A stretch of 64,000 nucleotides of DNA from positions 1 to 64,000 of the forward strand of contig CAYHVK010000003.1 of NCBI GenBank assembly GCA_964360255.1, written 5' to 3'. This DNA is from CAYHVK01 sp964360255 (GTDB lineage: Bacteria; Bdellovibrionota; Bdellovibrionia; Bdellovibrionales; UBA1609). How positions within the stretch are numbered: position 1 is the stretch's first letter; every line of letters begins with the position of its first letter. The position numbers and the translations under genes are program-made. Under the pieces are notes generated by a model that searched no databases, had not been told where the DNA came from, and saw nothing but the letters and a program-made list of their open reading frames with translations. Below, piece after piece: positions 34,807 through 43,497 of the stretch.

Positions 34807-35184
34807 TTGGGTACCGAGCCACGTTTCACAAGAAGTTCAACAGGAATTCTAGCAGGAGTCTGCAAGGGTTTAGCCGAGCGTTTTCAAATCGACGTTATGC
34901 TGGTTCGAATTCTATTTATTGCCTCGGTGATTTTTTTTGGTGTGGGCATTTGTTTCTACATTCTCTTAGCAGTGAGTTTTCCGCGACAAGATCAATTGGA
35001 TCGTGCGTATGATACACGCATTATGGGTGTTTGCGCTCGTTTGGCTTTACGTTTTGATTTTGATATAGGCTTGGTTCGACTTTTGACTTTGATTGTCTTT
35101 TTATCGAGTCTTGGCAGCACTTTACTTTTCTACGTGATTTTATATTTTGTTCTTCCAACTCGAAATGAGCTTCATAAAGCATGA
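34807..35184 (+). CDS. Membrane protein with two PspC-like domains
   Basis: PspC domains occur in envelope-stress regulators at the inner membrane. I choose the TTG at 34807, with AAGGAG seven bases upstream (the GTG at 34786 has none), giving 125 residues. The protein has two consecutive PspC units: GILAGVCKGLAERFQID then a hydrophobic segment, and RIMGVCARLALRFDFD then a second one (LLTLIVFLSSLGSTLLFYVIL). Two transmembrane helices pair with two short amphipathic parts. Most PspC proteins have one such unit, so this is a tandem or fused form. It overlaps the next lipoprotein gene by 4 bases, so the two are coupled. Confidence 0.82.
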   Translation: MGTEPRFTRSSTGILAGVCKGLAERFQIDVMLVRILFIASVIFFGVGICFYILLAVSFPRQDQLDRAYDTRIMGVCARLALRFDFDIGLVRLLTLIVFLSSLGSTLLFYVILYFVLPTRNELHKA

Positions 35185-35795
35185 AAATAATTTTAGCTTT
35201 CACCAGTTTATTATTGATCTGTTCGTGTGCAACAAATAACGATCAATTGGTGATAAAAAAAATCAGCCAGAAAGATCGTATTTATTCAGGCCGTATTTTT
35301 GTCGATTTTAATGGCAAGAAGAATGCCGAAGCAAAATGCGAATTTTACGTGAACAGCGGAATTATACCAGATTTAAAGCTTACACCAGAAGGCTATGTTT
35401 TTTTTAAGAGCGACAGCAAAAGCTTTCGATTCTCGCGCATCGCTTGTTATGATCAGCCAGATTTCTACACGGCCGCCTGGCATTTTCAAAAATTACCGTT
35501 AGAAAAGTTCTTTCGTTCAGAATCTCCAAATACAGCGACTTACTTTGGCGATATTTACATCACTTGGAAGTTTAATCCTGAAGAGACAAAACAAGCTGCA
35601 CTTCAAGATCAAGCGTCTCCACAGTTTCCTAAAGTGGGCCGCATAGAAAACAGCGGTGTTCTACAAATTGAAGTGCGAGATGCCTTCGCTGAACATCAAA
35701 AAGTTTTTGGCGAAAAAGTCGTGAACAAAGCATGGAGTGCGGACAACACGCTGACGACGGTTGAAAATCACCCGGTTAAGATTGTTCAGGAGTAG
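35181..35795 (+). CDS. Lipoprotein of unknown function
   Basis: A 204-residue lipoprotein with signal peptide and lipobox (LLLICSCATNN; Cys16). The mature part has many beta-like segments (FVDFNGKKNAEAKCEFYVN, FRFSRIACYDQPDFY) and one pair of further cysteines, and suggests a small beta-sandwich on the outer face of the inner or inner face of the outer membrane. I recognise no family. It begins within the last 4 bases of the PspC-like gene and ends 6 bases before metH, so it could be part of a run with both. Its link with methionine synthesis is probably incidental. Confidence 0.75.
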   Translation: MKIILAFTSLLLICSCATNNDQLVIKKISQKDRIYSGRIFVDFNGKKNAEAKCEFYVNSGIIPDLKLTPEGYVFFKSDSKSFRFSRIACYDQPDFYTAAWHFQKLPLEKFFRSESPNTATYFGDIYITWKFNPEETKQAALQDQASPQFPKVGRIENSGVLQIEVRDAFAEHQKVFGEKVVNKAWSADNTLTTVENHPVKIVQE

Positions 35796-35801
35796 TTAAA
35801 G

Positions 35802-38800
35802 ATGCAGATTCTAGAGCAAGTGTTAAAAGAGCGTATCGTATTTTTAGATGGTGCTATGGGCACTATGCTTCAACGCTACAAATTCACTGAAGCTGATTTT
35901 CGTGGTGAACGCTTTAAAAATTCCACTCATGATTTAAAAGGGAATAACGACCTACTTTGTTTCACCCAGCCAGACGCCGTGAAAGAAATCCACCGCCAAT
36001 ATTTTGAGGCGGGAGCTGATATCATTGAGACCAATACCTTTAATGCCAATTCTATTTCTCAGGCTGATTATCATCTTTCATCTATCTGTTACGAAATGAA
36101 CGTTGAGGCCGCCAAGCTGGCTTGTAGTGTGGCCAATGAAATGAAAAAGAAGTATCCTCAGCGGCCTTTCTGGGTGGCAGGGAGTATTGGGCCAACTAAC
36201 AGAACTCTTTCGCTTTCGCCTGATGTGAATAATCCGGGATACCGGGCCGTGAGTTTCGATGAAATGGTGACCTGTTACTCAGAGCAAATTCGTGGACTTA
36301 TGGATGGCGGAGTGGATCTGCTCATGCCAGAGACGGTTTTTGATACGCTCAACTTAAAAGCAGTGATCTATGCTATTGATCTAGTTTTTAAAGAGAAAAA
36401 GACGACTCTACCACTTTTTATCTCGGTTACGATCACAGATAACTCAGGTCGCACACTCTCTGGCCAAACGCTTGAAGCGTTTTGGTATTCCATTCAGCAT
36501 GCAAAACCGCTAATCATCGGTGTGAACTGTGCTCTCGGAGCTCGTGAAATGCGTCCGTTTATTCAACAGCTCACCCAAATTGCGGATTGTTATGTAGGTT
36601 GTTATCCGAATGCCGGGTTACCTAATCCTCTTTCTGATACGGGCTATGATGAAACTCCTGAAATGACCGCCTCGCTAGTTGTTGATTTCGCTGACAGTGG
36701 TCTTATCAATCTTATCGGTGGATGTTGCGGTACGACGCCAGATCATATTCGCGCAATTCGGGCGAGCTTAGAGAAAAAAGCTCCTCGTGTTTTGCCGACG
36801 ATTAAGCCATTAACGGTTTATAGCGGTCTTGAAACTTTCAAAATCAGTGATGAGTATGCTCCATTTGTCATGGTGGGAGAGCGAACCAATGTTACCGGTT
36901 CACCGAAATTCGCTGAATTGATTCGTAAATCAGATTTCGATACGGCCGTGGCCATTGCCCGTCAGCAGGTAGAGAATGGCGCTAACATTCTCGATATAAA
37001 TTTTGATGAAGGCATGCTCGAGTCTGAAAAGTGCATGACTCATTTTTTAAACCTCATCGCCAGTGAGCCTGAGATCTCTCGCGTACCTTTTATGATCGAC
37101 AGCTCGAAGTGGAGCGTTTTACTGGCGGGTCTTAAGTGCACACAAGGCAAGTCGATTGTAAACTCACTCAGCTTAAAAGACGGAGAAGACGATTTTGTTA
37201 AGAAGGCTGAGATCACAAAACTCTTCGGCGCTGCTGCAGTCGTCATGGCATTTGATGAAAAAGGTCAAGCTACAACTCGTGAAGAAAAAGTTCGCATCTG
37301 TAAGCGGGCTTATGACATCTTGACGAAAAAAGTGGGCTTCAGGGCTGAAGATATTATTTTTGATACGAATATCCTCACTGTTGCTACGGGTATTGATGAG
37401 CATGACAATTACGCCGTTGAATTTATCGAAGCCGTTCGTGAGCTTAAAACTGCGTGCCCAGGTGCTCGCACCAGCGGAGGCGTGAGTAATCTTTCTTTTT
37501 CATTCCGTGGCCAAAATGTAATTCGTGAAGCTTTGCACTCTGTATTTTTATTTCATGCGATTAAAGCGGGCTTAGATATGGGAATCGTCAATGCGGGAAT
37601 GCTCGCCGTCTACGATAATCTCGACCCGGTCTTGCGCGAAAAAGTTGAAGATGTGGTTCTCAATCGTCGTCGTTTTGAAGGACACAATCCTACTGAAGAG
37701 CTGGTTGAATTCTCAAAAACATTTAAGCAAGCAAAAACTGAACAGACCGAGAACGATAAGTTAGCCTGGCGCAAAGGCTCGTTAGCCGAGCGTGTGGCGC
37801 ATGCGATGGTTCACGGTGTAGATGAATTCATTGAAGCGGATAGTGAAGAGGCTCGTCAAGAGCTGCAAGACCCCTTGAAGGTTATTGAAGGTCCTCTTAT
37901 GGAGGGCATGAAAGTCGTCGGCGATCTATTCGGCGCCGGCAAAATGTTCTTGCCGCAAGTTGTGAAGAGCGCACGAGTGATGAAAAAAGCGGTGGCTTAT
38001 TTACAGCCCTATATTGAAGCCCAAAAGAAATCGGCAGTTCTCGATACTAAAGGCCGTATTGTTATAGCCACGGTAAAAGGCGATGTGCACGACATTGGTA
38101 AAAATATTGTATCAGTGGTTCTTTCTTGTAATGGTTACGAAGTTATTGATCTGGGCGTGATGGTTTCTTGCGAGAATATTTTAAAGAAAGCCATCGAAGT
38201 CAAAGCTGATTTCGTTGGGATGAGTGGTTTAATCACGCCATCACTTGAAGAAATGATCGGCAACGCGAAAGAGATGGAGCGTTTAGGTTTTAAAATTCCA
38301 CTTCTTATTGGCGGTGCTACAACCAGTCGGCTTCATACGGCCATTAAAATTGCTCCGCACTATTCGGGGCTTGTTGAGTACGTGGCCGATGCCTCTCTCG
38401 TGGCCCAAGCTTGCAATGAGTTACAGCATCCTGAGCGTCGCGCTGGATACATTCAACAAGGGAAGGAAAAACAAAAACGACTTCGCGAGCAATTCTTAGC
38501 TAAAGCCACAGAAATTATTCCAATTCAAGAGGCTCGTCAGAAGACTCCTTTAAAATCTTTAGATTGGTCAAAGGTCGATCGTCCGCGCCCTGAATTTACC
38601 GGCGTGAAGTCTTTTGATCATATTCCCATTGAAGAGATCGAGCCATTCATCGATTGGTCGCCGTTTTTCTGGTCGTGGGAGTTAAAAGGTTCTTATCCGG
38701 CCATCCTTGAACACGCGAAATACGGAGTCGAAGCGACGAAAATCTTTAAAGATGCTCAAGAGCTTTTAAAGAAAATGAAACGCGAAAAAATTCTTCGCCC

Positions 38801-39476
38801 TCGGGCCGTTATCGGATTCTGGCCGGCGAATAGTAATGGTGATGATATTGAAATTTACGCCGATGAAACTCGGGCTCAAACTCTTGAAACTTTCTGCATG
38901 CTTCGTCAGCAGAAAGAGCAGTGCCGCTCATTAGCTGATTATGTGGCTCCTAAATCGACAGGTTTGACTGATTACATAGGAGCTTTTGCAGTTTCAGCAG
39001 GTCACGAAATCGATGTGCTCGCTGAAAAATACAAGCGTGAGAACGATGATTATATGTCGATTATGACAAAAGCTATTGGTGACCGTTTGGCTGAAGGCTT
39101 GGCAGAGATGATGCATAAACGCGTGCGTGATTACTGTGGCTATGGACGCACTGAAAATTTAACATCAGATCAATTGATTCGTGAAGAGTATCGCGGTATT
39201 CGTCCGGCCCCTGGGTACCCAGCATGCCCTGAGCACACTGAAAAAGTAAAACTCATGCGTCTGCTTGAGGCCGCTAAGAATTCAGGAGTGACACTCACCG
39301 AGAATATGGCCATGGCGCCGGCGAGTTCGGTATCTGGGTACTACTTCAACTATGATGATGCAAAATACTTTACGGTTTCTCAATTGGGTCGCGATCAAAT
39401 CGAAGACTATGCGAAACGTAAAGGAATGTCAGTGGCTGAAGTCGAGAAGTGGCTGGCGCCAGTTCTTGGATATTAG
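35802..39476 (+). CDS. metH: Cobalamin-dependent methionine synthase
   Basis: MetH transfers a methyl group from methyltetrahydrofolate to homocysteine through cobalamin. At 1224 residues it is full-length. The order is homocysteine domain (about 1-340, zinc ligands Cys243, Cys308 and Cys309 in GVNC and GGCCGT), folate domain (about 355-620, VGERTNVTGSPKFAELI), B12 cap and B12-binding domain (GDVHDIGKNIV with axial His763), and C-terminal reactivation domain (about 900-1224, RPAPGYPACPEHTEK). All key residues are present. It begins 6 bases after a lipoprotein gene and is convergent with a second homocysteine methyltransferase gene across a terminator. I saw no cobalamin riboswitch upstream. 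Confidence 0.97.
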   Translation: MQILEQVLKERIVFLDGAMGTMLQRYKFTEADFRGERFKNSTHDLKGNNDLLCFTQPDAVKEIHRQYFEAGADIIETNTFNANSISQADYHLSSICYEMNVEAAKLACSVANEMKKKYPQRPFWVAGSIGPTNRTLSLSPDVNNPGYRAVSFDEMVTCYSEQIRGLMDGGVDLLMPETVFDTLNLKAVIYAIDLVFKEKKTTLPLFISVTITDNSGRTLSGQTLEAFWYSIQHAKPLIIGVNCALGAREMRPFIQQLTQIADCYVGCYPNAGLPNPLSDTGYDETPEMTASLVVDFADSGLINLIGGCCGTTPDHIRAIRASLEKKAPRVLPTIKPLTVYSGLETFKISDEYAPFVMVGERTNVTGSPKFAELIRKSDFDTAVAIARQQVENGANILDINFDEGMLESEKCMTHFLNLIASEPEISRVPFMIDSSKWSVLLAGLKCTQGKSIVNSLSLKDGEDDFVKKAEITKLFGAAAVVMAFDEKGQATTREEKVRICKRAYDILTKKVGFRAEDIIFDTNILTVATGIDEHDNYAVEFIEAVRELKTACPGARTSGGVSNLSFSFRGQNVIREALHSVFLFHAIKAGLDMGIVNAGMLAVYDNLDPVLREKVEDVVLNRRRFEGHNPTEELVEFSKTFKQAKTEQTENDKLAWRKGSLAERVAHAMVHGVDEFIEADSEEARQELQDPLKVIEGPLMEGMKVVGDLFGAGKMFLPQVVKSARVMKKAVAYLQPYIEAQKKSAVLDTKGRIVIATVKGDVHDIGKNIVSVVLSCNGYEVIDLGVMVSCENILKKAIEVKADFVGMSGLITPSLEEMIGNAKEMERLGFKIPLLIGGATTSRLHTAIKIAPHYSGLVEYVADASLVAQACNELQHPERRAGYIQQGKEKQKRLREQFLAKATEIIPIQEARQKTPLKSLDWSKVDRPRPEFTGVKSFDHIPIEEIEPFIDWSPFFWSWELKGSYPAILEHAKYGVEATKIFKDAQELLKKMKREKILRPRAVIGFWPANSNGDDIEIYADETRAQTLETFCMLRQQKEQCRSLADYVAPKSTGLTDYIGAFAVSAGHEIDVLAEKYKRENDDYMSIMTKAIGDRLAEGLAEMMHKRVRDYCGYGRTENLTSDQLIREEYRGIRPAPGYPACPEHTEKVKLMRLLEAAKNSGVTLTENMAMAPASSVSGYYFNYDDAKYFTVSQLGRDQIEDYAKRKGMSVAEVEKWLAPVLGY

Positions 39477-39477
39477 T

Positions 39478-39511
39478 GCCGATCTCGGTAATGGCTGTTA
39501 ATGAGATCGGC
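39478..39511. terminator. Bidirectional terminator after metH
   Basis: GCCGATCTC and GAGATCGGC form a 9-base perfect stem around a 16-base loop, between the metH stop and the stop of the convergent homocysteine methyltransferase-MTHFR gene. T-rich sequence (CTTTAGGCTTTA) follows on the plus side. Confidence 0.65.
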
Positions 39512-39512
39512 T

Positions 39513-41387
39513 TTAGGCTTTACCCATCACTGCCAGCGCTACTTCAGTTCTATTGAATGGGGCAGAGATCTGAAATCCCGCCACGATTTTCTCGGCCTCA
39601 AGAAGAGTTTTCTGCGCAATTTCGATTCCGCGTTTAGTCGCTTCTTCTTTTGAATCGCCTGCTTTACGCATCTCTTCGACGGCCCAGTCCGGCACGTCTA
39701 CACCTGGAACTTCGTTACGCAAGAACTCAGCATTGCGCAAACTGACAAGAGGCCATAAGCCCATAATAATCGGAATTTTAATATCGCCCACTTCGTCTAA
39801 GAAAGATTGGAACGTTTCAAGATTGTAAATGGGCTGGGTGATGGCAAAATCTGCGCCAGCTTCAATTTTATATTTGAAACGTTGAATTTCAAGTTCACGA
39901 TTTTTAGCAGTAGGATTGAGAGCGACACCCACGACAAATTCAGTGCGCGCGCCAGATTTTACGCCGCCAATATCAAGGCCCGCATTCATGCGGCTCGCAA
40001 TGTGGGTGAGACCAATGGCATCTACATCGTAGACCGCAGTGGCACCTGGGTTGTTGCCCAGCTTTGGCGGATCACCAGTTACAATTAAAATATCGCGAAG
40101 ACCACTGACGTGAGCGCCCAAGAGATCGCTTTGTAAACCAATTAAATTGCGATCACGACAAGTCATATGAGGTATCGGTTCAAGTCGATAATGAGAGCGA
40201 ACATAGCTCGAGAGTTGAAAGCTAGACACTCGGGCCATGGCTCGTGCACCATCAGGAATATTAACGAAATCGATACCAGCTTTCTCTAGCTCACCACATT
40301 TTGTTAAAAACTTATCAAGATCTTGCAGATTGGGCGGCACGAGTTCGACGGAGTAAATTCTCTTCTTCTCTTTTAGATAACGGCCCAGAAGACTGCGGCT
40401 CTCAAGTGGTTTTGCAGCTGTTGGTAGGTCGATGAGTGGCTTAATAACGGCACTTAAGGCGGCTGGTTGAGAGGCCTTCTGATCTTTCGCTGGCGCAGAA
40501 GCAGAAGTCATTTTAATGGCATTTGAAATAGCGCGGATATGAGCTTCGTACACCCCACAATGGCCGCCAACAATATTAGCACCAGCTTGAATGAGGCGCT
40601 TGGCATACTTGCCCATGTAATCAGGAGAGCAAAGATAAATATACTGATCATTTACGTAGCGAGGCATACCTGCATTCGGTAAAGCCATGATTGGAAGTTC
40701 TGTGAGTGGGCGAAGTTCTTCAACCGCCGAAAGCATTCCGCTCGGACCGACTTCGCCGCATATTCCGAGGGCTGCAATATCATAGTCTTTTGCGAGAGCG
40801 ATAAAGTCTTCGAAAGTGTGACCATAAGAAGTTTTTAAGTTTTCTTGTACGCCGATAGAAACCACTAATGGTTTTTTTGCATATTTTTTGGCTGCATTTA
40901 AAGCTGCACGAAGTTCGTTAAAATCATGAATGGCATGGATAGCAATGCCATCAACATCAGTCTCATTAAAGGTTTGTATATTGCGCGCAAAATACTCTTC
41001 GGCCTCTTGTAAGCTTGTAGGGCCGAGAGGTTCGATAAGGACACCTAATGGGCCTATCAAACCAAGAACGTATCCACCCTCTGCGGCTTCAATAGCAAGT
41101 TCACAAGATTTTTTTAAAATCGTTTCTAGTTGATCTTGTAAACCGTACTGAGCAAGTTTAGGAGCTGTAGCGCTAAAAGTGTTGGTGTGAAAAAGCTGGC
41201 TGCCGGCTCGACGAAACTCATGAGTCACTTCGCGAACAGCTTTAGGCTCGATCAAACTGAGTTCTTCAAAGCTGCGATTAATGTAGAAGCCCTTTTCATA
41301 CAATGACGTGGCCATGGCGCCGTCTGTAGTGATAGGGCCCGAAACTTTAAGAAAACTGACTAAATCGATCTTTTGCGCGCCGCTCAA
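39513..41387 (-). CDS. Homocysteine S-methyltransferase / methylenetetrahydrofolate reductase fusion (YitJ-like)
   Basis: The 624-residue protein has two domains. The first (about 1-295) is a zinc-type homocysteine methyltransferase barrel; the second (about 330-610) is an FAD-binding MTHFR domain that starts KRIYSVELVPP and includes LIVTGDPPKLGNNPGA. Such fusions resemble YitJ/BhmT-Mthfr in Bacillus. The zinc site is altered: the usual Cys-Cys of GGCCG is GGHCG here (His276, Cys277), with Cys210 in LGICGEVG as the third ligand. MTHFR makes the methyltetrahydrofolate that MetH uses, and the two genes are convergent. The N-terminal domain may use a mixed His/Cys site or have another methyl donor. 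Confidence 0.9.
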   Translation of the reverse strand: MSGAQKIDLVSFLKVSGPITTDGAMATSLYEKGFYINRSFEELSLIEPKAVREVTHEFRRAGSQLFHTNTFSATAPKLAQYGLQDQLETILKKSCELAIEAAEGGYVLGLIGPLGVLIEPLGPTSLQEAEEYFARNIQTFNETDVDGIAIHAIHDFNELRAALNAAKKYAKKPLVVSIGVQENLKTSYGHTFEDFIALAKDYDIAALGICGEVGPSGMLSAVEELRPLTELPIMALPNAGMPRYVNDQYIYLCSPDYMGKYAKRLIQAGANIVGGHCGVYEAHIRAISNAIKMTSASAPAKDQKASQPAALSAVIKPLIDLPTAAKPLESRSLLGRYLKEKKRIYSVELVPPNLQDLDKFLTKCGELEKAGIDFVNIPDGARAMARVSSFQLSSYVRSHYRLEPIPHMTCRDRNLIGLQSDLLGAHVSGLRDILIVTGDPPKLGNNPGATAVYDVDAIGLTHIASRMNAGLDIGGVKSGARTEFVVGVALNPTAKNRELEIQRFKYKIEAGADFAITQPIYNLETFQSFLDEVGDIKIPIIMGLWPLVSLRNAEFLRNEVPGVDVPDWAVEEMRKAGDSKEEATKRGIEIAQKTLLEAEKIVAGFQISAPFNRTEVALAVMGKA

Positions 41388-41468
41388 AGCTATTCTTCCT
41401 TTTATACTTTTTAAAGTAAGGCTAATTTGTCTTATATTTCTTTAAAAGTCCATCTCTTAGGGGGATTC

Positions 41469-42083
41469 GTGAAGACCATTAGTTTTTACAAAATAGCATT
41501 CGTCACGCTGATTTCGGTTTTAGCGACCAGCTTATCATTTGCTGCTGAGTATGATGCTGTTGAGATTGATGCTCTTAAGTACTCCCATAAGAAGCGCTTT
41601 GCCGAAATTTCACCCTATGGAGTTTTAACCTCTTTTAAATTTAAAAATGACCCCAACAACTCAAACTCCTCAGAGCGTTTTGGGGTGGGCGCCTCAGTTG
41701 TCGTTAAGAGCCTTGAGCACCTGCTTTTCGAGGCCGGATTGGCTTATTTGCCCACAGGTGCAGAGAATAGTAGTGCGAATTCAGTAGAGCTTAACTATCT
41801 GGCCGCACCGCTCAGTCTAAAAATATTTGCGAGAGATATGAATTTGGGTCTATTTTTCAAAGCCGCCGTGGTGCCAAGTTATCTCGTTTCTTCTGAGAAT
41901 GATCAAAATCTCTTTAAAGACTCTGATGCACAAATTTGGCTTGGTGTGGGTGGATTATTCCCCAGCCAAATGGAGAATCGTGTTTTCTTCGATTTTGTTT
42001 GGGCTCGTAGCTTAGGTTCAGTTATGAAAAACGAAAATGTATATAACGAAGGCCTTATATTTTCAGCGGGGCTGACGCTTTGA
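41469..42083 (+). CDS. Predicted outer-membrane beta-barrel protein
   Basis: I choose the GTG at 41469, with GGGGA just upstream, giving 204 residues. A signal peptide (about 1-24, VKTISFYKIAFVTLISVLAT then SLSFAA) leads to a mature part with alternating hydrophobic/polar strands, such as FAEISPYGVLTSFKF, FGVGASVVVKSLEH, and a closing EGLIFSAGLTL whose C-terminal aromatic/hydrophobic ending fits an outer-membrane barrel of 8 to 10 strands. No family was recognised. It shares 4 bases with the methyltransferase-like gene that follows (TTGA at 42080), so they are translationally coupled. Confidence is moderate because it rests on strand pattern only. Confidence 0.6.
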   Translation: MKTISFYKIAFVTLISVLATSLSFAAEYDAVEIDALKYSHKKRFAEISPYGVLTSFKFKNDPNNSNSSERFGVGASVVVKSLEHLLFEAGLAYLPTGAENSSANSVELNYLAAPLSLKIFARDMNLGLFFKAAVVPSYLVSSENDQNLFKDSDAQIWLGVGGLFPSQMENRVFFDFVWARSLGSVMKNENVYNEGLIFSAGLTL

Positions 42084-42871
42084 TTATCGAATGGCTCACA
42101 TCGAAGATTACGCCAGCGTCCCCAATGGCTCGCTTTGTGGGTTATGTAGACTCTAGTATTGCGTTAGCTCATCGGGCCAGTCGCTGTAAGAAAGCATGGG
42201 CGGCGCACAATCAGATTTGTCATCAAGTGATTCTTGAGCAGCTTCCACAAAATGCTAAACAGATTCTTGTTATAGGAAGCGGACTGCTTCTTGAAATTCC
42301 TTTTGAAGAGTTGCTGAAAGATTCTTCAGTTCAGCTCACTTTAGTGGATATGGTTCACCCTATCAGTGTTCGAAAGAAAACTAAAAAGTATGGCGATCGA
42401 ATTCGTTTACTCGAGCTTGATGTGACCGGTGCGGCCCACTTACTACAAGGCCAAGCGGGAGCTGCAAAAATTGAAGCTCTGGATTTCTCGCCGCAAACCC
42501 CCGTGCTTAATACGAACTATGATTTCGTTATTTCAGCGAATATTATATCTCAACTTCCATTAGATCCTTACGGGCGATTGTGCAAAAATAAACTGCCTTG
42601 GGCTAATGACACCTTCTTCATTCGTCTCTCAGAGCATATGGGACGGCAGCACATCGCTTGGTTGAGAACATTGGGGGCAAAAGTTCTTTTGATATCGGAT
42701 GTCAAAAGAAGCTACTTCGACAGGCGTGGCCAAGAAACTGAGCAGGTTGAATCAGCTTACGTGACACGAGATGGGAAGTTGATTAAAAGTTGGGACTGGT
42801 TGATCTCGCCATTAGGCGAATCATCAAAAGACTACAGTTTCACAATGCAGGTTGAAGCTCGAATCTTATAA
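42080..42871 (+). CDS. Methyltransferase-like Rossmann protein
   Basis: A TTG start overlaps the stop of the preceding barrel gene (TTGA). The 263-residue protein has no signal peptide. A Rossmann-type SAM-binding motif appears as ILVIGSGLLLEIPFEELL (about 62-79) followed by LTLVDMVHP (strand 2 with an acidic end), and FVISANIISQLPL (about 140-152) looks like motif IV. I recognise no specific family, and the target is unknown. It lies between the barrel protein gene and lemA and may be cotranscribed with both. Other nucleotide-binding folds are possible, but the order of motifs favours a methyltransferase. Confidence 0.6.
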   Translation: MIIEWLTSKITPASPMARFVGYVDSSIALAHRASRCKKAWAAHNQICHQVILEQLPQNAKQILVIGSGLLLEIPFEELLKDSSVQLTLVDMVHPISVRKKTKKYGDRIRLLELDVTGAAHLLQGQAGAAKIEALDFSPQTPVLNTNYDFVISANIISQLPLDPYGRLCKNKLPWANDTFFIRLSEHMGRQHIAWLRTLGAKVLLISDVKRSYFDRRGQETEQVESAYVTRDGKLIKSWDWLISPLGESSKDYSFTMQVEARIL

Positions 42872-42888
42872 AGAAAGGCAGAAAAAAA

Positions 42889-43470
42889 ATGAAATACATA
42901 TTAGTTCTTCTCTCAGTTGTTTTTTTATCAGGCTGCGGAATTCAATCGATTCCCCAATCAAAAAATGCTGTTGAGGCGTCTTTAGCTGAAGTTTCGAATC
43001 AGTATAAAAGAAGAGCCGACTTGATTCCGAACCTTGTGAGTACGGTTAAAGGCTACGCGAAACATGAAAATGAAACACTTGAAGGTGTAGTTGAAGCCCG
43101 CGCTAAAGCGACTCAAGTCACTATTGACCCTTCTCGCGCTACGCCAGAACAATTGGCTAAATACCAAGCGGCACAAGGTCAACTTTCTCAAGCTCTCGGT
43201 CGTTTGATGGTTGTATCAGAGAGATATCCAGATTTAAAAGCCGATAAAAATTTTCGTGACTTACAAGCTCAGCTTGAAGGTACAGAAAATAGAATCACTC
43301 ATGCTCGTCGTGGTTACATTGAAACTATCCAGCAATTTAATAATTTAATTACAGTACCGCCTACGAGCTGGACAAATTCATTGATCTATCATCACGAAAA
43401 GATGCCTCAGTGGGATATGACTGCTGAAGAAAAAACAAAAGCTGAGCAGGCTCCTACAGTTAATTTTTAA
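42889..43470 (+). CDS. lemA: LemA family lipoprotein
   Basis: LemA-family proteins are membrane-anchored helical proteins of poorly known role, often next to TPM-domain proteins. The 193-residue protein has a lipobox signal peptide (MKYILVLLSVVFLSGC) and the family block YKRRADLIPNLVSTVKGYAKHE, then LEGVVEARAKA, LGRLMVVSERYPDLKA and EGTENRITHARRGYIETIQQFN. These regions form the long antiparallel helical bundle of LemA. The gene is followed by two TPM genes, the classic LemA-TPM cluster. The start is the first ATG with GAAAGG upstream. Confidence 0.93.
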   Translation: MKYILVLLSVVFLSGCGIQSIPQSKNAVEASLAEVSNQYKRRADLIPNLVSTVKGYAKHENETLEGVVEARAKATQVTIDPSRATPEQLAKYQAAQGQLSQALGRLMVVSERYPDLKADKNFRDLQAQLEGTENRITHARRGYIETIQQFNNLITVPPTSWTNSLIYHHEKMPQWDMTAEEKTKAEQAPTVNF

Positions 43471-43497
43471 GCTGACCACCACAATAAAGGCTCAACC

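Noticed and set aside
35700..35830. Possible cobalamin riboswitch before metH
   Set aside because: metH begins 6 bases after the previous gene, and I found no riboswitch core or conserved box.
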